Of a stretch of DNA of 12,659 nucleotides, positions 1 to 7,630 are shown piece by piece. Each line of letters starts with the position of its first letter. The stretch's first letter is position 1. The notes below the pieces were generated by a model. That model searched no databases and was not told where the DNA came from. It worked only from the letters and a program-made list of their open reading frames with translations. The stretch spans positions 1-12,659 of the forward strand of contig JAISKU010000190.1 in assembly GCA_031261245.1 (NCBI GenBank). The letters are read 5' to 3'. The stretch comes from Oscillospiraceae bacterium (lineage in GTDB: Bacteria > Bacillota > Clostridia > Oscillospirales > Oscillospiraceae). The translations under genes were made by a program, and so were the position numbers.

Positions 1-485
1 GTGCTCTCGTAAATCGGATTCTGCGCGTCCGTGTTGTCCATGTGCACGTAGTTCACGGTTATCCAGATGTTCCCCGCGTTGTCAACGCCGAACTGCTGCA
101 ACATCACCAGCTCCGAGACAGGCTCATTGGGGTCGGGCTCCGCCGTGCCGTCGTCCTCCCACTCCGTCCGCACGTCGCCGCCGTCCATGTCGCAGGACAT
201 TATCTTCGACACCACGACGCGCAGCCCCTTTTCCGGCGAGCCCTCGACCGTGCCGTATATCGGCTCCCGCTCCTCGCGCGTGTTGTAGTAGATTCTGCCG
301 TTCGCGTACGCAAAGCCGTCGCTGTTGTCCCCGAGCTCGATCGGAACCGCCGTCTCGGTGTACACGTTCTCAAACGGCACGTCCGGCTCCGCGTCCGGCG
401 AGCCCTCTTTCTTGCCGCAGCCCGACAGCGCGCCGAAAAGCGCCGCCGCCGTGAGAATTCCCGCAATCGTTCTTTTGATGTTCAT
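1..485 (-). CDS. Lipoprotein with propeller-like N-terminus, partial (3' end off window)
   Basis: The ATG at 485 opens a frame that runs without a stop to base 1, giving 161 visible residues. A basic start (MNIKRTIAG), a hydrophobic stretch and the lipobox LSGC with Cys23 predict a type II lipoprotein signal, so the product should be anchored outside the cytoplasmic membrane. The RBS AAAGGA lies about 6 bases before the start, inside the 17-base gap after the preceding gene. The mature part resembles the N-terminus of that preceding gene (503-2734). Shared features are FxxVYxET near the start, a CDMDGGDVR-like segment (ADTDGGDVR in the neighbour), FxVDxxGNxW, and DNTDAxxPIYE. Such short GN-W and GGxIYY segments suit beta-propeller-type repeats. 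Whether a solute-binding domain follows, as in the neighbour, cannot be seen here. It is probably the last or next-to-last gene of the transporter operon. Confidence 0.85.
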   Translation of the reverse strand, partial: MNIKRTIAGILTAAALFGALSGCGKKEGSPDAEPDVPFENVYTETAVPIELGDNSDGFAYANGRIYYNTREEREPIYGTVEGSPEKGLRVVVSKIMSCDMDGGDVRTEWEDDGTAEPDPNEPVSELVMLQQFGVDNAGNIWITVNYVHMDNTDAQNPIYES

Positions 486-502
486 AATTTTTCCTTTCAT
501 TT

Positions 503-2734
503 TCAGCTGTTCTCGCTGACGTATATCGAAACGCGGCTCTGTATCATCTCCGCCGCCCTGTCCGCCGTGTTAATCCCCGCGAAGAACGCCTCCGCCTCCT
601 CGGTGATGATCCCCATCATCGTGTCCTGCTCAATCCCCGCCGTCCACCGCGTCGTCGCCTCAATCGCCGCTCGCACGCGCGCCACGTCGCCCTCGGTCAG
701 CGGTGAATCCGCCGTCGCACTCTCTATCGCCTGCGCCGCCGCGCGCTCAAACGCCCGCGAGTTGAGCGAAAAGTCGCCGCCCTCGGGCGCGTAATCCTCC
801 CGCAGAAAGCGGCTTATGAACTCCCAGCACAGCTGCTTGTTCTTCGACGACGCGCTTATCGCGAAATCGAAGCGCGGCACGGCGACGTTCCCGCACGCGC
901 CCGCCGTCGGGAACCCGACGAACGCCGCCTCCTCGCCGAAGCGCTCCCGCGCCTCGCGTGCCGACGCGACATTCAGCTGCACAGGCGACAGCAGCGCCAG
1001 ATTCTCGCGGTAGAGCGCGCTGTCGGACTCCACCACATATTGCGACGCGGCCGTCTCGGGGAGCTTTTTGCAGAATTCGAGAAAGTCGATGAACTCCGCG
1101 CTGTCAAAGCTGCACGTCCCCGCGTTCCAGTCTATGTAGTCCTCAAGCCCTATCATCACGCCGAGCTGGAACCACGTCCGCATGTCCGCGTCCTGCATGA
1201 GCTGCGCGCCGGGGTACGCGTCCATCACCGCCGCGAGCTTTCCCGTCGTAATCGAATCCACGTCGCCGAAAATCGAGGCTTTCCCCTCGAACGATATCAC
1301 GCCGAACGACGTCATCATGTGGTACAGCCGCCCGCCCGTGTCCGTCATCGCGAGCACGTTGGGGAACATATCCGCGCGGTCGATACCCGCGTCACCGTCG
1401 AGGTACGGGTACAGGTCCTCAAACACGCCCTTCGACGCGTATTTCCCCGCCGACAGGCGTCCCACGTCCACGATATCGGGCGCGCGCCCCGCGATAATGT
1501 CGAGGTCGAGCTGCGCCGTGCCCGACCCGCCCTGCATGTCGTACTCGCTGTAATCCGTGATGCTTATCCGCGCGTCCGCGCTCTCACGGTTGAACTCCAT
1601 CACCGCGCGCTTGAGCTCCGTCGTCGCGTACCACACGCCGAGCGTGATGACCGCCTTGTCGGCCGCCGCGTCCGCGTCCTCCGACAGCCGCGCGAAGTAC
1701 GCGCCGTCAGGCAGCCGCACATACGCGACGAAGTCCCCGCCGTCGAGCGCGGCGAAATCCAAATAGTAAGCCGCCTCGAGGTCGGAGTTTTGAAAACTCA
1801 CGACGACCTCGGCGGTCATATTTTCAACGTCAAACCCGTAAATGCAGTCCATATATTTGTAGAAAAACGCGTATTTTCCCGCGCCGTCGCTCATCTCGTA
1901 AAAAAATCCGCCGCCCTCGTACGCGCCGAGCGGCACGGCGCTCTTCGCCGCCACGTCGATTTTGTTCACCTTGAAGCCTTTTTGCGCGTCCGTCGCGTAG
2001 TAAATCTCACCGCCGGGCGCTCTCGCCGCGCCGGTGATGTAGTCGCTCTCCGTCGCCGCGAACAGAAACGCGCCCGTGCTCCCGTCGAACACGGCGATAC
2101 CCCCGTGGCCCCTCGTGTACACGTTCCCCGCGCCGTCGCAGAGCGCGTCCTGCGACCACAGCTCGCCCTCGTCGTACGACGCCGCGATGTCCGCGTCGAG
2201 TATCCGCTCCCCGCCGGGCGAGTATTTGACGAGCGCCAACTCCTGCTCGTATATCGGGAAATCCGCGTCCGTGTTGTCCCAGAACGTGCTCTGCTCGAGC
2301 GTCCAGAGGTTCCCGTCCGTATCGACCGCGAAGCGCTCAATCGTGGAGTACCGCACGACGCCCTCGTGGCTTTTCCCGTCGCTCACGCTCTCGCGCTCGA
2401 CATGCGCACGCACGTCGCCGCCGTCCGTGTCCGCGGACTTGATTACCGCCCGCTGACCTATTCTGTACTCGCTCTCCTCGTCCTCGGCGGTCACGTCCTC
2501 GCGCTCAATCCAGTAGAATCTGTCGCCCGCGACCGCGAGGTCGCTGATATCGCGCTCGCGCCCGTCCGTCGGGACCGGAAGCCTTGTCTCGCGGTACACA
2601 TGCCCGAAAACGCGCTCGTCAGGCGTTATCGTCGCCGCCGCCGGGCCCGTCGTCCCCTTGCACGAGCTCAGAGCTAAAATCATCGGGAGCAGGCAGATCG
2701 CCGCCGTCCCTCTTATCGTTCTTCCTCTTGTCAA
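503..2734 (-). CDS. Lipoprotein: propeller-like N-terminus fused to family-1 extracellular solute-binding domain
   Basis: This 743-residue protein is the likely substrate-capture subunit of the ABC importer encoded upstream. Residues 1-24 form a signal peptide ending in the lipobox LSSC with Cys25. Residues about 40-350 carry repeated beta-rich segments (VDTDGNLW at 137-144, DGAGNVY at 200-206, PGGEIYY at 240-246) that look like beta-propeller blades. Residues about 361-743 look like a family-1 solute-binding protein: the opening ITLGVWYATTELKRAVMEFN, then LDLDIIAGRAPDIVDV at 410-424, WEFISRFLRED around 637-647, and a C-terminal helix with MIQSRVSIYVSEN. Typical family members are about 400-450 residues, so the N-terminal 300 residues are an addition. 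The start is TTG at 2734, supported by AAAGGA at 2740-2745 with 5-base spacing; the next internal ATG (residue 18) would destroy the signal peptide. The coding sequence overlaps the preceding gene by 116 bases in another frame. The ligand is unknown; a carbohydrate is inferred from the permeases. Confidence 0.88.
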   Translation of the reverse strand: MTRGRTIRGTAAICLLPMILALSSCKGTTGPAAATITPDERVFGHVYRETRLPVPTDGRERDISDLAVAGDRFYWIEREDVTAEDEESEYRIGQRAVIKSADTDGGDVRAHVERESVSDGKSHEGVVRYSTIERFAVDTDGNLWTLEQSTFWDNTDADFPIYEQELALVKYSPGGERILDADIAASYDEGELWSQDALCDGAGNVYTRGHGGIAVFDGSTGAFLFAATESDYITGAARAPGGEIYYATDAQKGFKVNKIDVAAKSAVPLGAYEGGGFFYEMSDGAGKYAFFYKYMDCIYGFDVENMTAEVVVSFQNSDLEAAYYLDFAALDGGDFVAYVRLPDGAYFARLSEDADAAADKAVITLGVWYATTELKRAVMEFNRESADARISITDYSEYDMQGGSGTAQLDLDIIAGRAPDIVDVGRLSAGKYASKGVFEDLYPYLDGDAGIDRADMFPNVLAMTDTGGRLYHMMTSFGVISFEGKASIFGDVDSITTGKLAAVMDAYPGAQLMQDADMRTWFQLGVMIGLEDYIDWNAGTCSFDSAEFIDFLEFCKKLPETAASQYVVESDSALYRENLALLSPVQLNVASAREARERFGEEAAFVGFPTAGACGNVAVPRFDFAISASSKNKQLCWEFISRFLREDYAPEGGDFSLNSRAFERAAAQAIESATADSPLTEGDVARVRAAIEATTRWTAGIEQDTMMGIITEEAEAFFAGINTADRAAEMIQSRVSIYVSENS

Positions 2735-3767
2735 TTTTGTCCTTTACCTCTCTCAGTTTTTGCGGCGCGCCCTTAATCCACGGCGCAAGCGCCCCGCGCC
2801 GCCTGTACAGCTTAACAAGCAGAGTTATCACCATCACAGCCGGGAACGCCGCGAACACGAGCGCGAGCAGCAGGTACACCGCCGCCTTCGCCTCCGCGCG
2901 CCGCGCCGCGTTCTCCCAGTACGGCAGCGCGATCGACTTCGTCTGCTCGACGCTCGACCCGAAGTCGCCGATAAGCCGCAAAAGCGCGCCGCGCGTGAAG
3001 CGCGTCCCGTTCTCCACCGTCACGCGGTCGTTCTCCGCGAGCTTCAAAAGCCCCTCGACCGTCTCAAGTCCGTACCCCGACACGGGCGACGGCAGCACGA
3101 ATTCGAGCACGGAGAACTCGACAGACGGATTTATCCGCTCCAGCAGCTCAAAGCTCACGTACACGCGGTTCTCCTCCGCGTCGTTCGGGCTCTTCTCAAA
3201 CACGCCGCCCACGATGCACGGGATATCGCCGACGTAGAGGCCCATGCCCTCTATCTCATAGCCGCCGAAGAGCCGCCACGCCGTGTTCCAGTCGAGCAGC
3301 ACGATGTCCTTTGACGCCTCGTCCGGGTTTATATACTGTCCGCTCATCAGCTTTTCGGGGTGGAAAAAGAAAAAATCACCTATCACGCCGCTCACCGTCG
3401 TCTGCACGCTCACGCTTCCGCGGGAGAGCGTCACTCCGCCCGTCGCGCACGCCGCGTCAATCCACAGGCGCGAGCTCTCGTCCGCCGCCGATATGCTGTC
3501 TGCGACGTATTTTTCCGCCAGTCCCTGCCTAAGCCGCATTAGATCCTCGTACCCGACGCCCGTGCCGCGCCCGAGGAACACGGACACCTGCGAGTACCGC
3601 AGGGAGTCCGCGTTTCCGTTCTCCCAATACTCCGCCGCGCGCTGGTCGTACAGTCCGCCGTGCGTCAGACCCGACAGCGCGAGCATGAGCGCGGACAACA
3701 CAAGCAGCGCGGCCGCCGCGATCACGCACGGACGCGGGAGGAGCCATTTTCTGTTTTCAGAATTCAA
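2619..3767 (-). CDS. MacB-like periplasmic core domain protein without the FtsX membrane domain
   Basis: From the chosen start the product has 382 residues. A short N-terminal segment leads to a membrane helix at about 13-33, an extracytoplasmic domain at about 55-290, a second helix at about 294-319, and a basic then acidic/Gly-rich cytoplasmic tail at 320-382. The segment SGVIGDFFFFHPEKLMSGQY (126-145), followed by EASKDIVLLDW and WRLFGG, matches the MacB periplasmic-core pattern of type VII ABC permeases. Those proteins normally have three helices forming an FtsX domain after the core and a separate or fused ATPase; here only one helix remains. The preferred TTG at 3767 follows the upstream stop by 4 bases, with GGGGTGA over that stop as RBS; an in-frame TTG at 3806 would add 13 residues overlapping the adaptor gene. 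The neighbouring HlyD/MacA-like adaptor supports the family call. Its role with the importer is unknown. Confidence 0.75.
   Translation of the reverse strand: MNSENRKWLLPRPCVIAAAALLVLSALMLALSGLTHGGLYDQRAAEYWENGNADSLRYSQVSVFLGRGTGVGYEDLMRLRQGLAEKYVADSISAADESSRLWIDAACATGGVTLSRGSVSVQTTVSGVIGDFFFFHPEKLMSGQYINPDEASKDIVLLDWNTAWRLFGGYEIEGMGLYVGDIPCIVGGVFEKSPNDAEENRVYVSFELLERINPSVEFSVLEFVLPSPVSGYGLETVEGLLKLAENDRVTVENGTRFTRGALLRLIGDFGSSVEQTKSIALPYWENAARRAEAKAAVYLLLALVFAAFPAVMVITLLVKLYRRRGALAPWIKGAPQKLREVKDKIDKRKNDKRDGGDLPAPDDFSSELVQGDDGPGGGDDNA
2740..2745 (-). promoter_or_regulatory. RBS that sets the TTG start of the solute-binding lipoprotein
   Basis: AAAGGA lies 5 bases before the TTG at 2734 and inside the coding region of the preceding MacB-core gene. 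It supports the TTG start and hence the 116-base overlap, and suggests translational linkage between the two genes. Confidence 0.6.
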
Positions 3768-3771
3768 GCGC

Positions 3772-5838
3772 TCACCCCACCAATCTGACCTGCGTATTCG
3801 CGACAATCGGCTTGCTCGACGTGGTTATCACATACGGCGCCCACTCAAAGTCGCCCCTGATGGCGGTGCTTTTGCTGTCGCTGTCTATCACATCAATGTC
3901 CACCCGCGTGGCTATGTATCTGTTGCCGAGCGGCGTCGGCTTCTGCTTCGCTATCAGCACGAACTTCCCGTCCGAATCCTCGCGTATCGCGCTGTTCGGC
4001 ACGACGTTCTCATAGTATTGCGTCCGCGCGCCGACGGAGAGCTCGAGGTTCTGCCCCGCCGTCACGTAGCCCGTCACGTCGAATTCCAGCACCTTTTTCC
4101 TCGTCGGGTTCTCCCTGTCCGTCTTGATTGCGACGAGCGTGCAGACGATGTCCTCCATGCCCCAGCTGCTTATCCTCGCGATATCGCCTATGCGCACGCG
4201 CCGCGTCTCCTCGTTCGTGACGGAAAAACTCAGCATGAAGCCCTTGCCGTTCACCTCGACGGTGGCGAGCGGCATGTTCGCCTCGACCTTCGCCCCCGCG
4301 AACGTGTCCACAGACAGCACCGTCCCGCCGTAGCGCGTCTTGACCTCCGTACCCGTCTCCTTTTCGCGCATCTCCTCGACGAGCCTCTCCTGCTCCGCGA
4401 TGCCGTCCCGCGCCTTTTGCCGCTCAAGCTCGCGTATCGCCGCCTCGTTGCCCTGTCCGCCCTGCTCTATCTCAAAATCTATCATTCTGTTTTCAAGCGT
4501 CGTCTGCGCCGTCTTAATGTCCGCCTCCGCCTGGCGTATCGCCTGCTCGGGCGTCAGCGTCGCGGGAACGCCGGGCGTCGTGAGCCCCGCGTCCTCCTGC
4601 ACCTTTGTCAGCGCGTCCTTAACGCGCGTCGCCTCGCGCGTCGCCTCTTTCTGCGCGAGCGTCTTTGTCTTCAGCTTCGCGGTCAATTCCTCTTTTTCCT
4701 TCTCGCCGATTTTCGATATCTGCTTCTGGTAGTCCTCAAGCGCCTTCTGCGCGGTTTTCAGTCCGGAATTCGCGCTCACGACGTTCATGTTCGCGCGCTC
4801 CATGTCGTTTTGCAGCTGCGTGAGGTTCAGATTCGTGCTGTTTGAGCCCGCCTGCTGGCGCTCATTGTACTTCGCGCGCCACGTCGTCTCCGCCGCACCG
4901 GTGGCCGCGATGCTCCCGTCCTTGCGTATCACAAGAATCGCGCGCATAATCCCGTTTTCCTGCTCCGTGGTCAGCCCCGACGTCTGATAGCTCGTCCACA
5001 GCCCCGGAACTCCCGCGCCGTCGGCCTCCGTCGGCGGCGTCGCCGTGAATTGCCCGACAAGCAGCGTTTTCGCGTTCGCCAGCGCGGCAAGCTCCGCCTC
5101 GCTGGCCGCCTGATACGCGCCGTTCGCGCTCACGGCCGCGTGATACATCTGCTGCGCGTAGTCGGCCTCGTCCTGCGCGTCGGAGACGTACGCCTGCGCG
5201 TTCTCCACGTCCTTTTGGAGCTTTTCGAGCTTTTCGCGCTCCTCCGCCGTCGTCGCCGAGCTTACGCCGGACAACTGGTCGTTTATCTCCGCGATCTCCT
5301 CGTCGAGCGCCTCTACCTTCTCCTGCGCCGCGTCGAGCGCCGCCTTCGCGGCGTCCAGCGCCGGTACGAATTGCACGATTTTGTCCTTTTTGTCCACCGC
5401 CTCCTGCAGCGCCTCCCGAAGCCGCTGAAGCTCAAGCTGCTCCTTGCGGTTGTCCTCCGGCCTCGTCTGCAACAGGCTCAAATTGTAGTTGTACCGCAGC
5501 TCCTCAAGCTGCTTTATCGCCGCCGCGAGCTCGTCGGAGTCCGACGGCTCAAGCTCAAAGAGCACCTGCCCCGCCTCCACGTAGTCGCCCGGCCGCACGA
5601 GCACGCTCTTTATCTGCCGCCCGCGGTCAAGCTGCACCGCGTAGGACTCGTTCGCCGTGACGGTGCCCGTGCCGCGCACGGACGTCGATATCTCCCCGCC
5701 GTAGGCGTTCTGCCCCGACACCTCGGGGAGAGAGCGGTTTAGTATCGTGTTTGAAAAAAACGTCAGCACAAGCAGCACCGCCAAAAATATAATCGCGGCG
5801 TTCTTGACCCATGCCCTGTTTTTTGTCTTCTTCTCCAT
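3772..5838 (-). CDS. HlyD/MacA-family periplasmic adaptor-like protein with very long coiled-coil region
   Basis: The product has 688 residues. A membrane anchor at about 13-34 is followed by the first half of a barrel-sandwich (lipoyl-like) domain at about 52-97, including IKSVLVRPGDYVEAGQVLFE. Residues about 100-495 are mostly charged helix with heptad-like spacing (LEELRYNYNL, LEKLQKDVENAQAYV, LERQKARDGIAEQERLVEEM), broken by a Gly/Thr/Pro-rich, partly hydrophobic part at 260-335. The second barrel-sandwich half is at about 496-528 (YGGTVLSVDTFAGAKVEANM), a beta-barrel domain follows to about 605, and a C-terminal domain completes it. MacA itself is about 370 residues, so the hairpin is greatly enlarged. 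The frame extends upstream, but that part is a shadow of the permease gene. ATG 5838 has AAAGGA 11 bases upstream; ATG 5847, in a TAATG junction, is the alternative with only 2-base spacing and adds three residues. It lies in the importer operon and is followed by its probable partner, the MacB-core gene. Confidence 0.88.
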   Translation of the reverse strand: MEKKTKNRAWVKNAAIIFLAVLLVLTFFSNTILNRSLPEVSGQNAYGGEISTSVRGTGTVTANESYAVQLDRGRQIKSVLVRPGDYVEAGQVLFELEPSDSDELAAAIKQLEELRYNYNLSLLQTRPEDNRKEQLELQRLREALQEAVDKKDKIVQFVPALDAAKAALDAAQEKVEALDEEIAEINDQLSGVSSATTAEEREKLEKLQKDVENAQAYVSDAQDEADYAQQMYHAAVSANGAYQAASEAELAALANAKTLLVGQFTATPPTEADGAGVPGLWTSYQTSGLTTEQENGIMRAILVIRKDGSIAATGAAETTWRAKYNERQQAGSNSTNLNLTQLQNDMERANMNVVSANSGLKTAQKALEDYQKQISKIGEKEKEELTAKLKTKTLAQKEATREATRVKDALTKVQEDAGLTTPGVPATLTPEQAIRQAEADIKTAQTTLENRMIDFEIEQGGQGNEAAIRELERQKARDGIAEQERLVEEMREKETGTEVKTRYGGTVLSVDTFAGAKVEANMPLATVEVNGKGFMLSFSVTNEETRRVRIGDIARISSWGMEDIVCTLVAIKTDRENPTRKKVLEFDVTGYVTAGQNLELSVGARTQYYENVVPNSAIREDSDGKFVLIAKQKPTPLGNRYIATRVDIDVIDSDSKSTAIRGDFEWAPYVITTSSKPIVANTQVRLVG

Positions 5839-5846
5839 CTGTTCCA

Positions 5847-6767
5847 TTATCCTTTCAACCCTCCGGAATACGTAATCCCCTCGACGAGGTACTCCTCGCC
5901 GTACAAAAACAGCAGAATCGCCGGAACCATGTAAATCGTCGCCACCGCGAACGCGAGCCCTATCTCCCCCGTGTTTATCTGCGACAGGAACACACTCAGC
6001 GGCTGCGCGTCGGCGTCCGGCATCATGATAAGCACCTGCTCCACCATGTTCCAGTAGTCGATGAATACGAGTATCGCGACGGAAAATATCGCGCCCTTGC
6101 TCATCGGCAGGCATATCTTGCTGAAAATCCCCCACTCGCCGCAACCGTCGAGCCTCGCCGCCTCAATGAGCGATTTCGGAATCCGCCGCATCGCCTTCGT
6201 CAGTATGAACACGGAAAACGGCGCGAACACCCCGGGCAGTATTATCGACCACCGCGTCCCGAGGATTCCGAGCTTATCGGCCACCATGTAGTTCGGCACG
6301 AGCGTGACCTGATACGGCATGAGCATCACGAATATGTACACGAACAGCAGCAGCTCCTTCACCCGCCCGCGCGTCCGCATGAAGCTGTACGCCGCGAACG
6401 CCGCTATCCCGACCTGAAACACGACTATCGGTAGCACGAGTATCACGGAATTCCAGAACTTAAACAGATAGTCCGGGCTCTTGAAAAGCGTCGTCGCGTA
6501 CTGCGAAAACGTCACCTTGTCGGGTATGAGCTTCAGATTCACCTGTTCGGCGATGAATTTCTTCCCGCCCTTTTCGTTCTTCTCGAACACCGCGCCGTAA
6601 TTCGCCGTTATCTCCGTCTCCGTCATAAAGGAGTTCGCGAACGTCAGCACCGTCGGCAGCAGAAACACCACCGCGAACACCCCGCACCACAGCGTCGCGA
6701 GGGCAATGCGCACGTTGTGCCGCCGGCGTGAGCCGCGCGCGCGCCTCTCCGATCTCGTCCTCGTCAT
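5847..6767 (-). CDS. Carbohydrate ABC transporter permease, MalG/UgpE type
   Basis: This 306-residue integral membrane protein of the CUT1 importer family would form half of the translocation channel. An Arg-rich cytoplasmic N-terminus (1-20) leads into a first helix at about 21-46 (with LLPTVLTFANSF), and five more helices follow, near 103-128, 138-160, 173-190, 225-245 and 270-290. The EAA loop, which docks on the ATPase, is clear: EAARLDG starts at residue 202 and continues to ICLP at 218-221, the canonical EAA-G-I-LP spacing. The ATG at 6767 overlaps the upstream stop as ATGA, so translation is probably coupled. An unusual periplasmic loop after helix 1 (about 47-100) contains a Lys/Glu-rich stretch (FEKNEKGGKK). 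The substrate cannot be named from the permease alone; sugars or glycerophosphodiesters are typical for the family. Confidence 0.93.
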   Translation of the reverse strand: MTRTRSERRARGSRRRHNVRIALATLWCGVFAVVFLLPTVLTFANSFMTETEITANYGAVFEKNEKGGKKFIAEQVNLKLIPDKVTFSQYATTLFKSPDYLFKFWNSVILVLPIVVFQVGIAAFAAYSFMRTRGRVKELLLFVYIFVMLMPYQVTLVPNYMVADKLGILGTRWSIILPGVFAPFSVFILTKAMRRIPKSLIEAARLDGCGEWGIFSKICLPMSKGAIFSVAILVFIDYWNMVEQVLIMMPDADAQPLSVFLSQINTGEIGLAFAVATIYMVPAILLFLYGEEYLVEGITYSGGLKG

Positions 6768-7630
6768 TGCTCCACGTCCCTCCCGATTCTCCCCTCGGCG
6801 AGGAACAGTATCCCGATTATAATCGCCATGACGAGCGCCATGATAAGCGCCGCCGCCGACAATTTCTGGTAGTCGATGTTCCCGAACGTGTTGTTCATGA
6901 AGTGCTGAAGCAGGTACAGATTCTCGTGCGGGTAGTTGCCCGTCAGCAGATATATCTCACGGAACACCTTGAACGAGTTGATGAGCGAGAGAATCGTCAC
7001 AAACAGCAGAGTCGGCGACAGAAACCGGAACTTTATCTGCCAGAAGCGCCGGAACGCCGACGCGCCGTCCACGTTCGCCGCCTCAATAAGCGCCTTCGGG
7101 ATATTCGACAGCGCCGCCATGAACAGAATCATGTTGTAGCCGAGGTTTTTCCACAGAAACAGCAGCACGACAATCACGTGGCTGTAATCGCTCTTCATCC
7201 AGTCCACGGGCGATATGCCGAGCGACGCCAGCACGGAATTCAGCGCGCCGTTGTAGTCGAAAAGCACCTGCCAGATGAGCACGATCGACGCCACGGGCAC
7301 CATCATCGGCGAGAGGAAAAACGTGCGGAACTTGCTCTTGCCCGGTATCTTCGCCTCGAGCATCATGGCCAGCAGCAGCGACAGTGCCACCGCCAGCGGC
7401 ACGGCGATCGCGGAGAACCGCGCCGTGTTCGCCGCCGCGCGGCGGAACGCGTTGTTGTTAAACACCCTTATGAAATTCTCAAACCCCACGAAATTGTTCG
7501 ACACGGGGTTGTCCACAAGCGCGTACCTTATAATCTGTATAAACGGCGCGATGAAGAACACCGTTACTCCCGCGAGGCTCGGCAGCAGGTACCCGAACGA
7601 GAAAATTCTCTCCTTAATACGTCGTTTCAT
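6764..7630 (-). CDS. Carbohydrate ABC transporter permease, MalF/UgpA type
   Basis: This 288-residue permease pairs with the MalG-type protein encoded next. Its basic N-terminus (MKRRIKERIF) precedes GYLLPSLAGVTVFFIAPF, the usual first helix of UgpA-like permeases, and about five further helices follow near 73-92, 105-123, 150-172, 205-222 and 256-278. The ATPase-docking EAA loop reads EAANVDGA from residue 183 and ends FLSP at 203-206, a Ser in place of the common Leu before Pro. It lacks the extra N-terminal helices and large P2 loop of enteric MalF, as is normal for Gram-positive members. The ATG at 7630 overlaps the ATPase stop as ATGA, and there is only a weak purine-rich RBS, so coupled translation is likely. 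Confidence 0.94.
   Translation of the reverse strand: MKRRIKERIFSFGYLLPSLAGVTVFFIAPFIQIIRYALVDNPVSNNFVGFENFIRVFNNNAFRRAAANTARFSAIAVPLAVALSLLLAMMLEAKIPGKSKFRTFFLSPMMVPVASIVLIWQVLFDYNGALNSVLASLGISPVDWMKSDYSHVIVVLLFLWKNLGYNMILFMAALSNIPKALIEAANVDGASAFRRFWQIKFRFLSPTLLFVTILSLINSFKVFREIYLLTGNYPHENLYLLQHFMNNTFGNIDYQKLSAAALIMALVMAIIIGILFLAEGRIGRDVEQ

Noticed and set aside
1040..2677. Long plus-strand open frame of 545 codons opposite the solute-binding lipoprotein
   Set aside because: The translation is Arg/Val/His-rich with no domain pattern, and it lies antisense to a gene with a clear signal peptide and fold. High GC content makes such antisense frames common.
3283..4845. Plus-strand open frame of 520 codons opposite the adaptor gene
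   Set aside because: It is low-complexity and Arg/Leu-rich, has no convincing RBS, and spans two real minus-strand genes.
2740..5838. Reading the adaptor/core pair as a complete MacAB efflux pump
   Set aside because: There is no MacB ATPase and no FtsX-type three-helix domain in the window, so a working pump cannot be claimed.
5839..6144. N-terminal extension of the adaptor frame to 6144
   Set aside because: The added 102 residues are Arg/Gly/Asp-rich shadow sequence inside the MalG-type permease gene. The membrane anchor and family start lie just after 5838.
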